A DNA stretch of 64,000 nt from positions 18,415 through 82,414 of the forward strand of contig NZ_JAMPTM010000004.1 of NCBI RefSeq assembly GCF_025403375.1. The letters are read 5' to 3'. The notes beneath the pieces were generated by a model. That model saw only the letters and a list, made by a program, of their open reading frames with translations. It was not told the origin of the DNA and did not search any database. Below are positions 37,721 to 47,478 of this stretch, in pieces (positions within the stretch are counted from its first letter, which is position 1; each line of letters begins with the position of its first letter). Source of the DNA: Frankia gtarii. GTDB lineage: Bacteria; Actinomycetota; Actinomycetes; Frankiales; Frankiaceae. A program made the translations under genes and the position numbers.

Positions 37721-37867
37721 ATGTCGCCGGCGCCCAGCCGACACGGTCGGCCCTCTGCGAACGCTCGGTGCCGCCCGCCGCGCAGCCGGTTCGCCAGGCG
37801 GCGGTTCACCCGGCGGCTTGTGATCGATCTGCGCCGTTCATCCAGCAGCCTCTGTCCCGGTCCCTGA
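37721..37867 (+). CDS. Leader peptide upstream of the second sulfur gene block
   Basis: A 48-residue ORF with a strong GAGGAGGGG ribosome site before its ATG. The C-terminal core RRLVIDLRRSSSSLCPGP shares R-R-x-x-x-D-L-x-R-x-S-S-x-L-C-P with the leaders at 17564 and 29463. The N-terminal half is basic and Pro/Ser-rich. It ends 298 bases before the luciferase-like gene at 38166. Probably a cysteine-responsive translational sensor. Confidence 0.6.
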   Translation: MSPAPSRHGRPSANARCRPPRSRFARRRFTRRLVIDLRRSSSSLCPGP

Positions 37868-38165
37868 CCGGTTCACCGCGGGCCGCCGCAGGCCGCGTTG
37901 CGCGTTCCCGCTCGTGCCGCGGCCATCGTGCCATCCCGGACCGCCGCACCCCGACCCGCCAGGACGGCCAGGTTCGCGCAGCACCGCCCCCAGGCCGGCG
38001 GGCCGCGCCACCATGCTCGGCGCCCAGGCCGGGACGACCGCCTCCGGCGGCGTCGCGGCTCGGGCGAAGGTCCACGACAGGAGCCACCCGGCCGCAGGCC
38101 GGTTCGGGAGCCGACGCCCCCGGTGGACGCACCTAACCCCACCCGCCTCGACCGAAAGGCCGGAC
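37868..38165 (+). other. Leader region between the peptide and the luciferase-like gene
   Basis: This 298-base untranslated stretch is GC-rich with no supported gene. It should hold the regulatory RNA structure paired with the leader peptide, but no single hairpin followed by a U-run stands out. Confidence 0.4.
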
Positions 38166-39443
38166 ATGACAGACCTCCCGCTGGCCGTCCTCGATCTCGT
38201 GCCGGTCAGCGCCGGTGACACCCCGAACGACGCGCTGCGCAACACCGTCGACCTGGCCCGGCGGGCGGAGGAGTTCGGTTACCGGCGGTACTGGTTCGCC
38301 GAGCACCATCTCAACCCCGGTCTGCTCGGCGTGTCCCCCGCGGTGGCGATCGCGTTGGTGGCCGGGGCGACGTCGACGATCCGGCTCGGCTCGGCCGGCG
38401 TGCAGAGCGGGCATCGCACCCCGCTGTCCGTCGTCGAGGAGTTCGGCCTGATCGACGCGCTGCACCCCGGCCGCCTGGACCTCGGCATCGGCCGCTCACC
38501 GGGCCGGCCGGCACCGACGAACGGCGAAGTCCGCAACGGCGCATCCTCCACCGGCGGGACCGCGAACGGCAGGACCCCGAACGGCGGATCCACAGCCGGC
38601 GGATCCACAGCCGGGGCAGCGCCCGCCTCGGGCCCGGCGCTCGTCTCGGCCGCGGCGGCCGCCTACCAGGCGAGTCTCGGCGGTGCCGATCACAGCACCG
38701 ATCAGCGGGCTGACAACGGCCTGTTGATTCCTCGCCGTTTCGACTTCAGCGCGCTACTCGGCTCGCCCCGGCTGGGGGTGACCCTGTCGCTGCTGCAGCA
38801 GCCGGGCGCCTACACCCCGGAGTACGCCGACCAGGTCGACGACGTCCTCGCCCTGCTGCGCGACACCTACCACACCGCGGACGGCCAGACGGCCCGCGCC
38901 TGGCCCGGGGCGGGCGCGGCGCTTCAGGTGTGGATCCTCGGGGCGTCCGGGGGGTCGAGCGCGTCCGTCGCGGGCTCGCGGGGGCTGCGCTTCGCCGCCT
39001 CCTACCATCACAGCCCCAGCACGGTCCTCGACGCGGTCGACGGCTACCGGGCGGCGTTCGCACCGTCGACGGGCCTCGCCGCACCCTACGTCTCGGTCTC
39101 CGCCGACGTCGTCGTCGGCGAGGACGACGCGAGCGCGGCCCGGCTGGCCGCCGGCTACGGGCTGTGGGTTCGCAGCATCCGCAGCGGCACGGGAGCGATC
39201 CCGTTCCCGACCCCTGAGGAGGCCGCCGCGCACACGTGGAGCGACGCCGATCGGGAGCTGGTCGCCGACCGCGTCGCCACCCAGCTCGTCGGCTCCCCGT
39301 CGACCGTCGCCGACCGGCTCGAACAGCTCGCGGCGGCGACCGGCGCCGACGAACTCGCCGTCACCACGATCACCCACCGGCACGCCGACCGGGTGCGTTC
39401 CTATGAACTGCTGGCCGCGGAGTGGGCCCGCCGCCAGGGCTGA
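38166..39443 (+). CDS. Luciferase-like flavin-dependent oxidoreductase (MsnO8 type)
   Basis: A 425-residue LLM enzyme. 'PLAVLDLVPVSAGDTPNDALRNTVDLARRAEEFGYRRYWFAEHHL' at the start and 'ALHPGRLDLGIGRSPGRP' are MsnO8-type signatures. A low-complexity insertion of ~55 residues (Asn/Gly/Ser/Thr/Ala rich, with a repeated GGSTAGGSTAG) splits the barrel near residues 118-170; standard members lack or shorten it. GAAAGGCCGG ribosome site. First gene of a plus-strand set with a reductase, acetyltransferase and deacylase. Confidence 0.8.
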   Translation: MTDLPLAVLDLVPVSAGDTPNDALRNTVDLARRAEEFGYRRYWFAEHHLNPGLLGVSPAVAIALVAGATSTIRLGSAGVQSGHRTPLSVVEEFGLIDALHPGRLDLGIGRSPGRPAPTNGEVRNGASSTGGTANGRTPNGGSTAGGSTAGAAPASGPALVSAAAAAYQASLGGADHSTDQRADNGLLIPRRFDFSALLGSPRLGVTLSLLQQPGAYTPEYADQVDDVLALLRDTYHTADGQTARAWPGAGAALQVWILGASGGSSASVAGSRGLRFAASYHHSPSTVLDAVDGYRAAFAPSTGLAAPYVSVSADVVVGEDDASAARLAAGYGLWVRSIRSGTGAIPFPTPEEAAAHTWSDADRELVADRVATQLVGSPSTVADRLEQLAAATGADELAVTTITHRHADRVRSYELLAAEWARRQG

Positions 39444-39524
39444 CCCGGGCTCGATGCAGGGCTGACCCGGGGCTGGCTCAGAGCTGACCCCGCACGGGCA
39501 CACAGGATGACGGGAAGGACTGCG

Positions 39525-40463
39525 GTGCCGAAGGCATACGTCTATATCGCGAACGGCGGCCCCGAGGTGGAGACGTTCGCCGACCTGCCGGCGCCCGAGC
39601 CCGGCCCGGATCAGCTCGCGATCGCAGTGCGCGCCGTGGGCGTCAACCCCGTGGACTGGAAACTGCGCGGCGGGTCGACGCGGCCCGGTCAGCCCGCCCC
39701 GGTCTTCCCGGTCGTGCTGGGGGTGGAGGCGGCGGGCGTGGTCACCGCAGTGGGCCCGGGGGTGACGGGGTTCGCGGTGGGCGACGAGGTCCTCGGGGGC
39801 ACGGTCGGCGGCGCCTACGCCGAGTACACCCTGCTCTCGGTCGCGCTGGCGGCGCACAAGCCGGCCGCGTTGAGCTTTCGGGCCGCCGCCTGCCTGCCGG
39901 TCGCGGCGGCGACCGCCTATGACGGGGTGCACCAGCTCGCGCTGCCGCCGGGCGCCACCCTGTTGATCACTGGAGTCGGCGGCGGGGTGGGCGTGGCCGC
40001 CGCGCAGCTTGCCCGCCGCGCGGGGCTCACCGTCGTCGGCACGGCCAACGCCGGGAAGAAGGACTTCGTCGAGTCGCTGGGAGTCACCTGGGTCGAGCCG
40101 GGCGCCGGCGTCGTCGAGCGAGTTCGGGCGGTCGCGCCGCAGGGTGTCGATGCGATCTACGATCTCGTCGGCGGCGCGGCACTTGAGGAGATCGCCGGGG
40201 TGCTCGTCCCGGCGACCGGGGATGCCGCCGCCCCGCGCCTGATCACGGCCGCGGACAGTGCGACGGTCACCCGCCTCGGCGGGGTGGCCGTGCAGCGAGC
40301 CCGCAGCTTGGCCGTGCTCGACGCCGTCACCGGCCTCGCCGCGGCCGGGGTGCTGGACCCCCACGTCAGCGACGTCTACCCGCTGGATCGGGCCGACGCG
40401 GCCCTGCGGGCGGTGGAGACCGGCCATGCCCGCGGCAAGGTTGTGATAGAGGTCGCGGTGTGA
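39525..40463 (+). CDS. NADP-dependent quinone-oxidoreductase-like enzyme
   Basis: A 312-residue zinc-free medium-chain reductase: 'AVRAVGVNPVDWKLRGG', 'VFPVVLGVEAAGVVTAVG' and the nucleotide motif 'LLITGVGGGVGVAAAQLARRAG' near residue 147. The GTG at 39525 was preferred to the ATG at 39507 because GGGAAGG is spaced correctly only for the former. It likely handles an enone or quinone intermediate of the sulfur pathway (inference). The next gene overlaps its stop (GTGA). Confidence 0.8.
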   Translation: MPKAYVYIANGGPEVETFADLPAPEPGPDQLAIAVRAVGVNPVDWKLRGGSTRPGQPAPVFPVVLGVEAAGVVTAVGPGVTGFAVGDEVLGGTVGGAYAEYTLLSVALAAHKPAALSFRAAACLPVAAATAYDGVHQLALPPGATLLITGVGGGVGVAAAQLARRAGLTVVGTANAGKKDFVESLGVTWVEPGAGVVERVRAVAPQGVDAIYDLVGGAALEEIAGVLVPATGDAAAPRLITAADSATVTRLGGVAVQRARSLAVLDAVTGLAAAGVLDPHVSDVYPLDRADAALRAVETGHARGKVVIEVAV

Positions 40464-41206
40464 CGACGCCGCACGTGCTGGACAACCCCGCCCGCTCCGC
40501 CCTGCTCGGTCCGCACGCTCACCTCGCGCAGCGGCGCGGGGACGTGCTGTGCTACCCGGCGGACGTGTGCCCGTTCGTCGCCCTGCCCGACGAGCCGGAC
40601 CAGAACGCCTGGCTCGACGCGGCGACGCTGCTCGGTCCGGGCGCCCTGGTGCCGTTTACCGGCGTCGACGCGGCCGTGCCGCCCGGTTGGGAGGAGGTCG
40701 GTTTCGGCCCGGGGGTCCAGATGATCGACGCCGGGATCGACGCGGTCGGTGACGACGACGCGGTGCGCCTCGGCCCGGCGGACGTCCCGGCGATGCTCGA
40801 TCTGGTGGCCCGCACGCGTCCCGGCCCGTTCCTGCCCCGCACCATCGCCCTCGGCACCTACCTCGGCATCCGCCGCGGCGGGGCGCTGGTCGCCATGGCC
40901 GGGGAGCGGCTGCACCCGCCGGGCTGGACCGAGATCAGCGCCGTCTGCACCGATCCGGATCATCAGGGGTCGGGGCTCGCGTCCCGACTCGTGCGGGCGG
41001 TCGCCGCCGGCATCCGTGCCCGTGGCGAGACGCCGTTCCTGCACGCCGCCGCGACGAACACGAACGCGATCCACCTCTACGAGACCCTCGGCTTCCGGCT
41101 GCGGCGCACGGTGACCTTCCGCGCCGTGCGGATTCCGCGTGCCGTGCCGGGCCAGCCCGCCGGGCCGCTCGCCGCGGAGTTGAGCGCGGGCGAACCGGCG
41201 CTCTGA
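40460..41206 (+). CDS. GNAT N-acetyltransferase
   Basis: A 248-residue protein whose C-terminal half is a GNAT domain: 'LVAMAGERLHPPGWTEISAVCTDPDHQGSGLASRLVRAVAAGI' contains the acetyl-CoA pyrophosphate loop (H-Q-G-x-G-L-A), and 'NAIHLYETLGFRLRR' is the last GNAT motif. The N-terminal half is a diverged partial duplicate. GTG overlaps the preceding stop. Next to a deacylase and a monooxygenase, it may protect the amino group of an S-substituted cysteine before oxidation (inference from the Bacillus SnaA pathway). Confidence 0.8.
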   Translation: MTTPHVLDNPARSALLGPHAHLAQRRGDVLCYPADVCPFVALPDEPDQNAWLDAATLLGPGALVPFTGVDAAVPPGWEEVGFGPGVQMIDAGIDAVGDDDAVRLGPADVPAMLDLVARTRPGPFLPRTIALGTYLGIRRGGALVAMAGERLHPPGWTEISAVCTDPDHQGSGLASRLVRAVAAGIRARGETPFLHAAATNTNAIHLYETLGFRLRRTVTFRAVRIPRAVPGQPAGPLAAELSAGEPAL

Positions 41207-41209
41207 GCG

Positions 41210-42541
41210 GTGGAGACCGGCCAGCAGGTCGCGGCGCGCGAGGCGGTGGCGATGGCCAGCGACCTCATCGCGTTCGACACCAGTAACCACGGCGACCCGC
41301 ACGCCGACGGCACCGAGCGGCCCGCGGCCGAGTATGTGGCCGGCCGGCTGGCCGACGTCGGCTACGACGTCACCTACCTGGAGTCCGGGGCACCCGGGCG
41401 CGGCAACGTCGTCGCCCGGCTGGCCGGCGCCGACCCGTCGCGGGGCGCCCTGCTCCTACACGGCCACCTCGACGTCGTCCCGGCGGAAGCGGCCGACTGG
41501 ACGGTCCACCCGTTCTCCGGCGAGGTACGCGACGGCTACGTGTGGGGTCGCGGCGCCGTCGACATGAAAGGCGCGGTCGCGATCACGCTGGCGGTGGCCC
41601 GTCGCCTGCGCCGGGAGGGAGTCGTCCCACCGCGGGATCTGATCTTCGCGTATGTCGCCGACGAGGAGGCCGGCGGCTGGTACGGGGCCCGCTGGCTGGT
41701 GGACAACCGCCCTGACCTGTTCGAGGGCGCCACGGAGGCGATCGGTGAGGTCGGCGGCTTCTCCGTCACCCTCGGCTCCACCACCACTGGCGAGGACCTG
41801 CGTGCCTACCTCGTCCAGACGGCGGAGAAGGGCAGCATGTGGCTGCGGCTGACCGCCCGGGGCCGCGGCGGGCACGGCTCGATGCTGCATGACGACAACC
41901 CGATCGCCACGCTGGCGGCGGCCGTCGCCCGCCTCGACGCCCACCGCTTCCCCCTGGTGCTCACCGATCCGGTCCGGGCGTTGCTCACCGGGATCGCGGA
42001 CCTTACCGGCGTCCCGTTCGACGAGGCCGATCCGCAGGCCGCCGTCGACCGCCTCGGCCCGCTGGCGCGCCTGGTCGGGGCGGCGCTGCGGGACACGGCG
42101 AACGTGACCCTGTTCGACGCCGGCTACCGGTCGAACGTCGTGCCCGCCACGGCCCGCGCCACCGTCGACGGGCGGTTCCTGCCCGGGCGGGAGGAGGCTT
42201 TCGGCCGTGAACTGGTCGAGGTGCTCGGCCGGCGGGTGCGGGCCGAATGGGACACCCTGCCGCCGGTCCGGACGACCTTCGACGGCGCCCTGGTGGCCGC
42301 GATCCGCGCGGCGGTCGAGGCCGAGGACCCGGGCGCTCGCGTCCTGCCGTATCTGCTGGCCGCCGGTACGGACGCGAAGTCCTTCCAGCGGCTGGGGATC
42401 CGCCACTTCGGGTTCACCCCGCTGCGCCTGCCGCCGGAGCTGGACTTCAGCGCCCTGTTCCACGGGGTCGACGAACGGGTCCCGGTCGCGGCCCTGGAGT
42501 TCGGCACCCGGGTGCTGGACCGGCTGCTGCGGACCTGCTGA
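41210..42541 (+). CDS. M20-family metallohydrolase (ArgE/DapE type deacylase)
   Basis: A 443-residue dinuclear zinc hydrolase. 'LLLHGHLDVVPAEAADWTVHPFSGEVRDGYVWGRGAVDMKGAVAI' contains the first metal His and the bridging Asp; 'FAYVADEEAGGWYGARWLV' holds the catalytic Glu pair; 'GRGGHGSM' is in the lid domain. M20 enzymes remove acyl groups from amino acids. It begins 3 bases after the acetyltransferase stop, which strongly suggests an acetylate-modify-deacetylate cycle. Length is normal. Confidence 0.85.
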   Translation: METGQQVAAREAVAMASDLIAFDTSNHGDPHADGTERPAAEYVAGRLADVGYDVTYLESGAPGRGNVVARLAGADPSRGALLLHGHLDVVPAEAADWTVHPFSGEVRDGYVWGRGAVDMKGAVAITLAVARRLRREGVVPPRDLIFAYVADEEAGGWYGARWLVDNRPDLFEGATEAIGEVGGFSVTLGSTTTGEDLRAYLVQTAEKGSMWLRLTARGRGGHGSMLHDDNPIATLAAAVARLDAHRFPLVLTDPVRALLTGIADLTGVPFDEADPQAAVDRLGPLARLVGAALRDTANVTLFDAGYRSNVVPATARATVDGRFLPGREEAFGRELVEVLGRRVRAEWDTLPPVRTTFDGALVAAIRAAVEAEDPGARVLPYLLAAGTDAKSFQRLGIRHFGFTPLRLPPELDFSALFHGVDERVPVAALEFGTRVLDRLLRTC

Positions 42542-42710
42542 CGCCGGCACCATACGGACGGGCCGGCCCGTGCCGGAGGACCCGGCAGGCGGACGACGAT
42601 CGGCCCTGCCTCCCGCGGGGCACGCCGGCCTACCGTCGAACCGGGCGTCGCCGCCACGGTCCGGGCGCGCCGTCGATCCGGACGCCCACCCAGCGACGAG
42701 GGGAAACGCG

Positions 42711-43184
42711 ATGACATCGACGAGTGTGGGTACGCGGGAGTTCACCACCAGCGCCAGCGACAAGACGACCGTCACCCTCGACCATGCCGGGGGTGGTGTC
42801 CTGCCCGCGGCGACGTGTCTGTGGCTGCTCGCCGGCGAGCAGGTGGGCCGGGTCGCGTTCCGCGCGGACGGGGAGATCCTCGTCCTGCCGGTGAACTACG
42901 TGCTGGACGGGGACGCCATCGCCTTCCGTACGGCCACCGGTTCCAAGCTGGCCGCCGCCCTCGAGGAGGACGCCGTCGGGTTCGAGGTCGACGGCCATGA
43001 CCCGGTGGCCCGCGCGGGCTGGAGCGTTCTGATCAACGGCCGGGCGGCGGCGGTCAACGACCCGCAGACGCTGGCCAGGCTGGAGAAGACCGGACTCGCC
43101 CCGTGGGCGGACCGTATCGCCCATCCGCACTGGGTGCGCATCCTGCCCGAGTCGATGACCGGCCGGGTCGTCGCCCACTCCTGA
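42711..43184 (+). CDS. Pyridoxamine-5'-phosphate-oxidase-like protein
   Basis: A 157-residue split-barrel protein. 'LLAGEQVGRVAFRADGEILVLPVNYVLDGDAIAFRTATGSKL' is the pattern of flavin-, haem- or F420-binding PNPOx-like proteins (often called 'pyridoxamine 5'-phosphate oxidase family'). ATG 42711 follows GAGGGGAAACGCG. Function unknown; could be a stress protein. Confidence 0.75.
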   Translation: MTSTSVGTREFTTSASDKTTVTLDHAGGGVLPAATCLWLLAGEQVGRVAFRADGEILVLPVNYVLDGDAIAFRTATGSKLAAALEEDAVGFEVDGHDPVARAGWSVLINGRAAAVNDPQTLARLEKTGLAPWADRIAHPHWVRILPESMTGRVVAHS

Positions 43185-43248
43185 AGGGCCCCTGGCGGGG
43201 TCGTACCCCGGACCGGCCCACCACTGTGCCCGGCGGGGCGAGCCGGCG

Positions 43249-45030
43249 TCAGTCCAGGCCGACGGCGAGCAGGCAGACGTCGTCGTCGCGACCGGCCGGG
43301 GCGGCGATCTCCGCCAGGATCCCGTCGCACAGGTCCTCCAGTCCGCCGCCGGAGTCGGCCCCACCCACCGGGCCGGGAGCGGGTGCAAGCCCGGCGCCTG
43401 CGGCGACGGCGAACACGTCGAGGCGCTCCGACAGCGACGTCTCGCGCCGTTCGATCAGCCCGTCGCTGTAGAGCAGCAGCCGGCAGCCGGCCGGCAGCGA
43501 CAGCACGCTCTGCCCGTACCGATGGTCCGGCGACGCGCCGAGGATGGGACCGTGCACCTGGTCGAGGTAACGCGTGGACCGCTCGACGATCAGCAGTGGC
43601 GGGGGATGTCCCGCGCAGGACCAGGTAAGCCGCCGCTGGCCCGGCGTGAGCAGGGCGACGACGGCGGTGGCCAGCGCCTCGTCGCCCTGGCCGGCGAGGT
43701 TCGCGGCGAGCTGAGTAGTGATCTCCGCCGGAGTCCGCCCCTGCAGCGCGTAGGCCCGGGTGGCCTGGTACAGCTCCGCCATGATCGCGATCGCGTTGAG
43801 CCCGTGGCCGCCGACGTCCCCGACCACGACCATGAGCTCGCCGTCCGGCAGCACGACGGCGTCGTACCAGTCGCCGCCGATGCCGACGTCCCGGCTCGCC
43901 GGCAGGTATCGGGCGCTGAGATGCACGCCGGCGACATCGGGCAGCCGCTGCGGCAGGATCGCCCGTTGCATGACGGCTACCAGCGTCGTCTGGCGCTCGT
44001 AGAGCCGGGCCCGTTCGAAGGCGTGGGCGCACGTCCCGGCGAGGGTCTGCAGAAACGCCTGATCGCCCGGGTCGAAGTCGCGGGCCACTCCCCAGACGAG
44101 TACGAGGACGCCGATGAGCCGATCGGAGACGATCAGCGGCAGGTGGGCGCAGGCGCTCAGCCCGAGAACCCGTGCCGGCTCCTCCCGATCCGGGTAGTCG
44201 GCGAGGTACTCGGCCCGGCTGCGGTGGTAGCGGGGCCGCCGGTCGCGCACGACGTCGGCGGCGGCGGCCGGCCCGCGACCGGACAGGCCCGGCCACAGCG
44301 CCAGGACCGGCGACGTGGCCGGGTGCACGATGCTGCGGTACGGCTCGCCGTCGTCGCCGTAGAGCAGGACTGCGGCGAAGATGATTCCGAGGTCGGCGGT
44401 GGCGATATGCACGACCACGTCGCCGAGCTCGTCGACGGTCAGGGCCCGCTCGAGCGCGTGGGTGACGTCGAGCAGGCGGGTGGCGCGCCACAGTGCGGTG
44501 GACCCCGGGCCGGCGCCAAGCCGGTCGGGCTGCACGGCGCTGACGTCGCCGACCAGCCCGACCATCCGGGCCGCGCCGTCCGACTCGTCGCGCAGCACGG
44601 CCCCCCGGACCTGGACCCAGCGGACCGAGCCATCCGGTCGCAGGATCCGGTACTCCTCCAGGACCGCGCCGGCGGTGCGGGCCGCGTCGAACATCGCCGT
44701 GCGCACGCCCGTCACGTCATCCGGGTGGACCATGGCGAACGCGGCGTCCATGGTCCCCTCGACCTCGTCCGGGGCGAGTCCGCACAGTGCCGCCGCCAGG
44801 TCGTCACATGTGAGCCGACCGGTAGCCAGCTCCCAGCTCCACACGCCTACCCCCGCGGCGGCCAGGGCCAGCGGCAGTTCAGGCGCACGGACCGCCCGAC
44901 CCGTTCGCAGTCCCACCTCCGCGCCGCCCTCCCGCCGCGCATCAACGGCGACCCACGACCGCACTGCTCCGGCCCGGGACACCAATGCTCGGCCTGTCCG
45001 CCAATCTTCCCCCGGCGCACCGCTGGGCAC
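43249..45030 (-). CDS. PAS-GAF-SpoIIE serine phosphatase
   Basis: A ~593-residue signalling protein. Residues ~50-160 are a PAS fold (WSWELATGRL, PDGSVRWVQVRG), ~185-345 a GAF domain (LPLIVSDRLIGVLVLVWG), and ~370-590 a PP2C/SpoIIE phosphatase with 'DVGIGGDWYDAVVLPDGELMVVVGDVGGHG' metal-binding aspartates and 'YSDGLIERR' near the end. Such proteins usually dephosphorylate anti-sigma-factor antagonists and switch on stress sigma factors. The start is uncertain: GTG at 45030 has no clear ribosome site, and GTG at 44916 is possible. Convergent with the PNPOx-like gene. Confidence 0.8.
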   Translation of the reverse strand: MPSGAPGEDWRTGRALVSRAGAVRSWVAVDARREGGAEVGLRTGRAVRAPELPLALAAAGVGVWSWELATGRLTCDDLAAALCGLAPDEVEGTMDAAFAMVHPDDVTGVRTAMFDAARTAGAVLEEYRILRPDGSVRWVQVRGAVLRDESDGAARMVGLVGDVSAVQPDRLGAGPGSTALWRATRLLDVTHALERALTVDELGDVVVHIATADLGIIFAAVLLYGDDGEPYRSIVHPATSPVLALWPGLSGRGPAAAADVVRDRRPRYHRSRAEYLADYPDREEPARVLGLSACAHLPLIVSDRLIGVLVLVWGVARDFDPGDQAFLQTLAGTCAHAFERARLYERQTTLVAVMQRAILPQRLPDVAGVHLSARYLPASRDVGIGGDWYDAVVLPDGELMVVVGDVGGHGLNAIAIMAELYQATRAYALQGRTPAEITTQLAANLAGQGDEALATAVVALLTPGQRRLTWSCAGHPPPLLIVERSTRYLDQVHGPILGASPDHRYGQSVLSLPAGCRLLLYSDGLIERRETSLSERLDVFAVAAGAGLAPAPGPVGGADSGGGLEDLCDGILAEIAAPAGRDDDVCLLAVGLD

Positions 45031-45118
45031 ACTTTGGGATTGCCGGCCGGCACCGGGGCCGGCGCTCGCGCGGGCGCCCGGATCGACGGGACCGGGCTGA
45101 ACCCGGCCCTGCCCCGGG

Positions 45119-45916
45119 CTACTCGAGGATGTCGATGACGCCGGCGGCGTCGAAGCCGCGCAACAGCGACTCGTTGGCGGAGATCAGATGGCGCCGCCAG
45201 AACCGCTCCGCCTCGTCGGCCTCACCGGCCCGCACGAGGCTGATCAGCTTCTCGTACGCCCTGACCGCTCGGCGGTACTGCAACTGCACCTCGTCCGGTT
45301 CGGACTCGTAGTGCGTCCTCGTCGCGGTCGCCATGTGCCGCGCGAGGATCTCCTGGATCATGCCGGCCGTGACCACGAGGGCGCGGTTGCCGGACTGCTT
45401 GACGACGACCTCGTGGAACCGGGCGAACGCCGTCCCGACAGCGTCGCCGCTCACGTCCTGGGCCAGCCGGGCGGTCAGGTCGTCGAGCGCGGTGACAAGC
45501 GCCTCGATCGCGTCGTCGGAGCCTCGATCGGCGACCAGCCAGGCGGCCAGCGGCTCGATGCCGAGGCGGGCGACAAGCACCTCGCCGAGAGTGGTGCCCG
45601 CGACGGCGAGCAGCAGCCCGGCCGGGCGGGCGACCACCTCGGGGCCCGGTACCCGGATGCGGGCGCCGGTGCGGGAGCCACGCCGGACCTCGACGAGGGA
45701 CTCGGCCTCCAGCACCCGCACGGCCTCACGCAGCGTCGGGCGGGAGACCCCGAAGTGGATCATGAGCTCGGCTTCGCGCGGCAGGTAGTCGCCGTCGCGC
45801 AGCTCCCCGGTGACGATCATGCGACGCAGCCGGCGCGTGAGCAGCTCGGCCGTCTTCGGGGATCGCACGTCAGCCCCGGACCGGCCCTCCGGCAGAGAGA
45901 AGACCGGGGCGGCCAT
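45119..45916 (-). CDS. FadR-type GntR regulator
   Basis: A 265-residue regulator. Winged HTH (residues ~20-85): 'LTRRLRRMIVTGELRDGDYLPREAELMIHFGVSRPTLREAVRVLEAESLVEVRRG'. The C-terminal FCD-type helical domain holds 'FHEVVVKQSGNRALVVT', with the metal-binding residues. FadR-subfamily proteins bind acyl-CoA or small carboxylates. It lies just downstream of an enoyl-CoA hydratase on the same strand, so it likely senses its acyl-CoA substrates. GAGGAG before the ATG. Confidence 0.85.
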   Translation of the reverse strand: MAAPVFSLPEGRSGADVRSPKTAELLTRRLRRMIVTGELRDGDYLPREAELMIHFGVSRPTLREAVRVLEAESLVEVRRGSRTGARIRVPGPEVVARPAGLLLAVAGTTLGEVLVARLGIEPLAAWLVADRGSDDAIEALVTALDDLTARLAQDVSGDAVGTAFARFHEVVVKQSGNRALVVTAGMIQEILARHMATATRTHYESEPDEVQLQYRRAVRAYEKLISLVRAGEADEAERFWRRHLISANESLLRGFDAAGVIDILE

Positions 45917-46134
45917 GGGATCGACTCCTCGTGTAGAAAACGTCGGATGCTGCGGACCTACAGCAGCGGTACCGGTCGGGACCGCTGCATCGCGGTACCG
46001 CCCTCATGCTACTACAGAGTCAACTTAGTTACCTTTGAGCAGATGCGACGCCTGTGACCCGGGATGCGCGGCCGGTTGCAAAACGATACCTGCCGGAACG
46101 GGCCCGGCGGCACGCGCGCCCGTCGGCGTGACCA

Positions 46135-46920
46135 TCAACGCACCTCATATCCGCCGCGCGTCGCCGGCTGAGTGCGCGACGTGCCCGGCGGGGTCGCGAC
46201 CTGCACGTAGAGCAGCCCGGTGCGCAGGGCCTGCGTCCGGGTGGAGTCCAGCGACTCCCAGATCGCCCGCACGGTCTGCTGGACCGCCACGGTCGGGTGC
46301 CGGGCGATGCGCTGCGCGATGTCCTGCGCCCGCGGCCACAACCGGTCACCAGGGACGACCTCGCTGACGAACCCGATCTCGTGGGCGCGCCTGGCCGACA
46401 TCCGTTCGTCGTTACCGAGCAGCGCCATGCGCAGCACCTCGCCGATCGGGATGCGCCGCGCCAGCCCGATCGGCTCCAGCGCCGCGGTCATCCCGAAGGT
46501 GACATGCGGGTCGAAGAAGGTCGCCTCCTCGCCGGCGATGATGATGTCGGCCTCGTTCAGCCAGTACAGCGCCCCACCCGCGGCCATCCCCTGCACCGCG
46601 CAGACGAGCGGCTTCCAGCACTGGTTGAACTTCGGGGAGAGGTAGACGGCCGGGTCCACCTGCTTGAGGGGCTCCTTCGCGAGGTCGTAGCCCTCGACCA
46701 CGTCGACGCCGGTGCTGAAGGCGCGCTCGCCCTGCGCCCGCAGGACGACGACGTGCACGTCGTCGGTGACGGCGGCGAAGTCCCAGATCGCCCGGAAGTC
46801 GTCCAGCACCTCCTGGTTGAACGAGTTGAGCCGGTCGGGCCGGTTGAGCGTGAGGGTGAGAACATGATCATCACCCAGGGTCGCAAGAACGCTCGTCAGC
46901 GCGGGTACCTCGGCCGGCAT
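46135..46920 (-). CDS. Enoyl-CoA hydratase/isomerase
   Basis: A 261-residue crotonase. 'LTLNRPDRLNSFNQEVLDDF' N-terminus; 'ERAFSTGVDVVEGYD' and 'VQGMAAGGALYWLNEADIIIAGEEATF' form the oxyanion hole and CoA-binding loops. The second catalytic Glu position reads 'TFGMTAALEP' rather than a plain E-x-x-x-G-xx-P motif, so it may be a hydratase with only one Glu or an isomerase. GAGGAGG ribosome site before ATG 46920. Probably transcribed with the GntR gene; a half-operator ATAACTCAGTG lies 91 bases upstream (47011). Confidence 0.8.
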   Translation of the reverse strand: MPAEVPALTSVLATLGDDHVLTLTLNRPDRLNSFNQEVLDDFRAIWDFAAVTDDVHVVVLRAQGERAFSTGVDVVEGYDLAKEPLKQVDPAVYLSPKFNQCWKPLVCAVQGMAAGGALYWLNEADIIIAGEEATFFDPHVTFGMTAALEPIGLARRIPIGEVLRMALLGNDERMSARRAHEIGFVSEVVPGDRLWPRAQDIAQRIARHPTVAVQQTVRAIWESLDSTRTQALRTGLLYVQVATPPGTSRTQPATRGGYEVR

Positions 46921-47478
46921 GTCGCTGCCTCCTCGTGTCGGCGACCCGCCGGACCCTCGGCGGCCCGGCGGCACGCGGGACGCCCTGTGACAGCGCGCCC
47001 CACGACATATATAACTCAGTGCACGAGGAAAGTTCAACCTCTCACCGCCGCGGCGACCGGACGGGTCGGTGGAGGCGATATTCGCAGTCCATCCCAGGCG
47101 GACCGCACGACGCGCTTCACCGCGGATCAGAGTGGACATCCACGCATCATCCGAGCCGATCGGACTCGTCGGGACAGTTCGGGCCCTACGCCGGGATCTC
47201 ACGCCCGACATCCAGATCCGCCCAGCACTCGGATCCCGCGATCAGCACAGGACTGACCTCATGGGGTCCAGCGTTCCCGAGCCATATCCCGATCAAGGTG
47301 AACGCGAATCACACAGAGCGGACAACCCCATGACACCCCGCGCCACGGACCCCGGGTGGACGCCACTCGATTTGCCGGCGCCGTAATCGCCGTGCGCCGC
47401 CCGGCGGACGCGGGACCGACCCCGACACCACCGGGTGTCGCATTCTCGACACCGGCCCACCCGGAGCCCGACAGACGG
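46921..47478. other. Intergenic region with leftward promoter elements
   Basis: No gene is supported in these 558 bases. ATAACTCAGTG at 47011-47021 matches 9 of 11 positions of one arm of the palindrome at 57775-57785, and the AT-rich TATATA beside it could be the enoyl-CoA hydratase -10 box. The rest is featureless. Confidence 0.45.
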
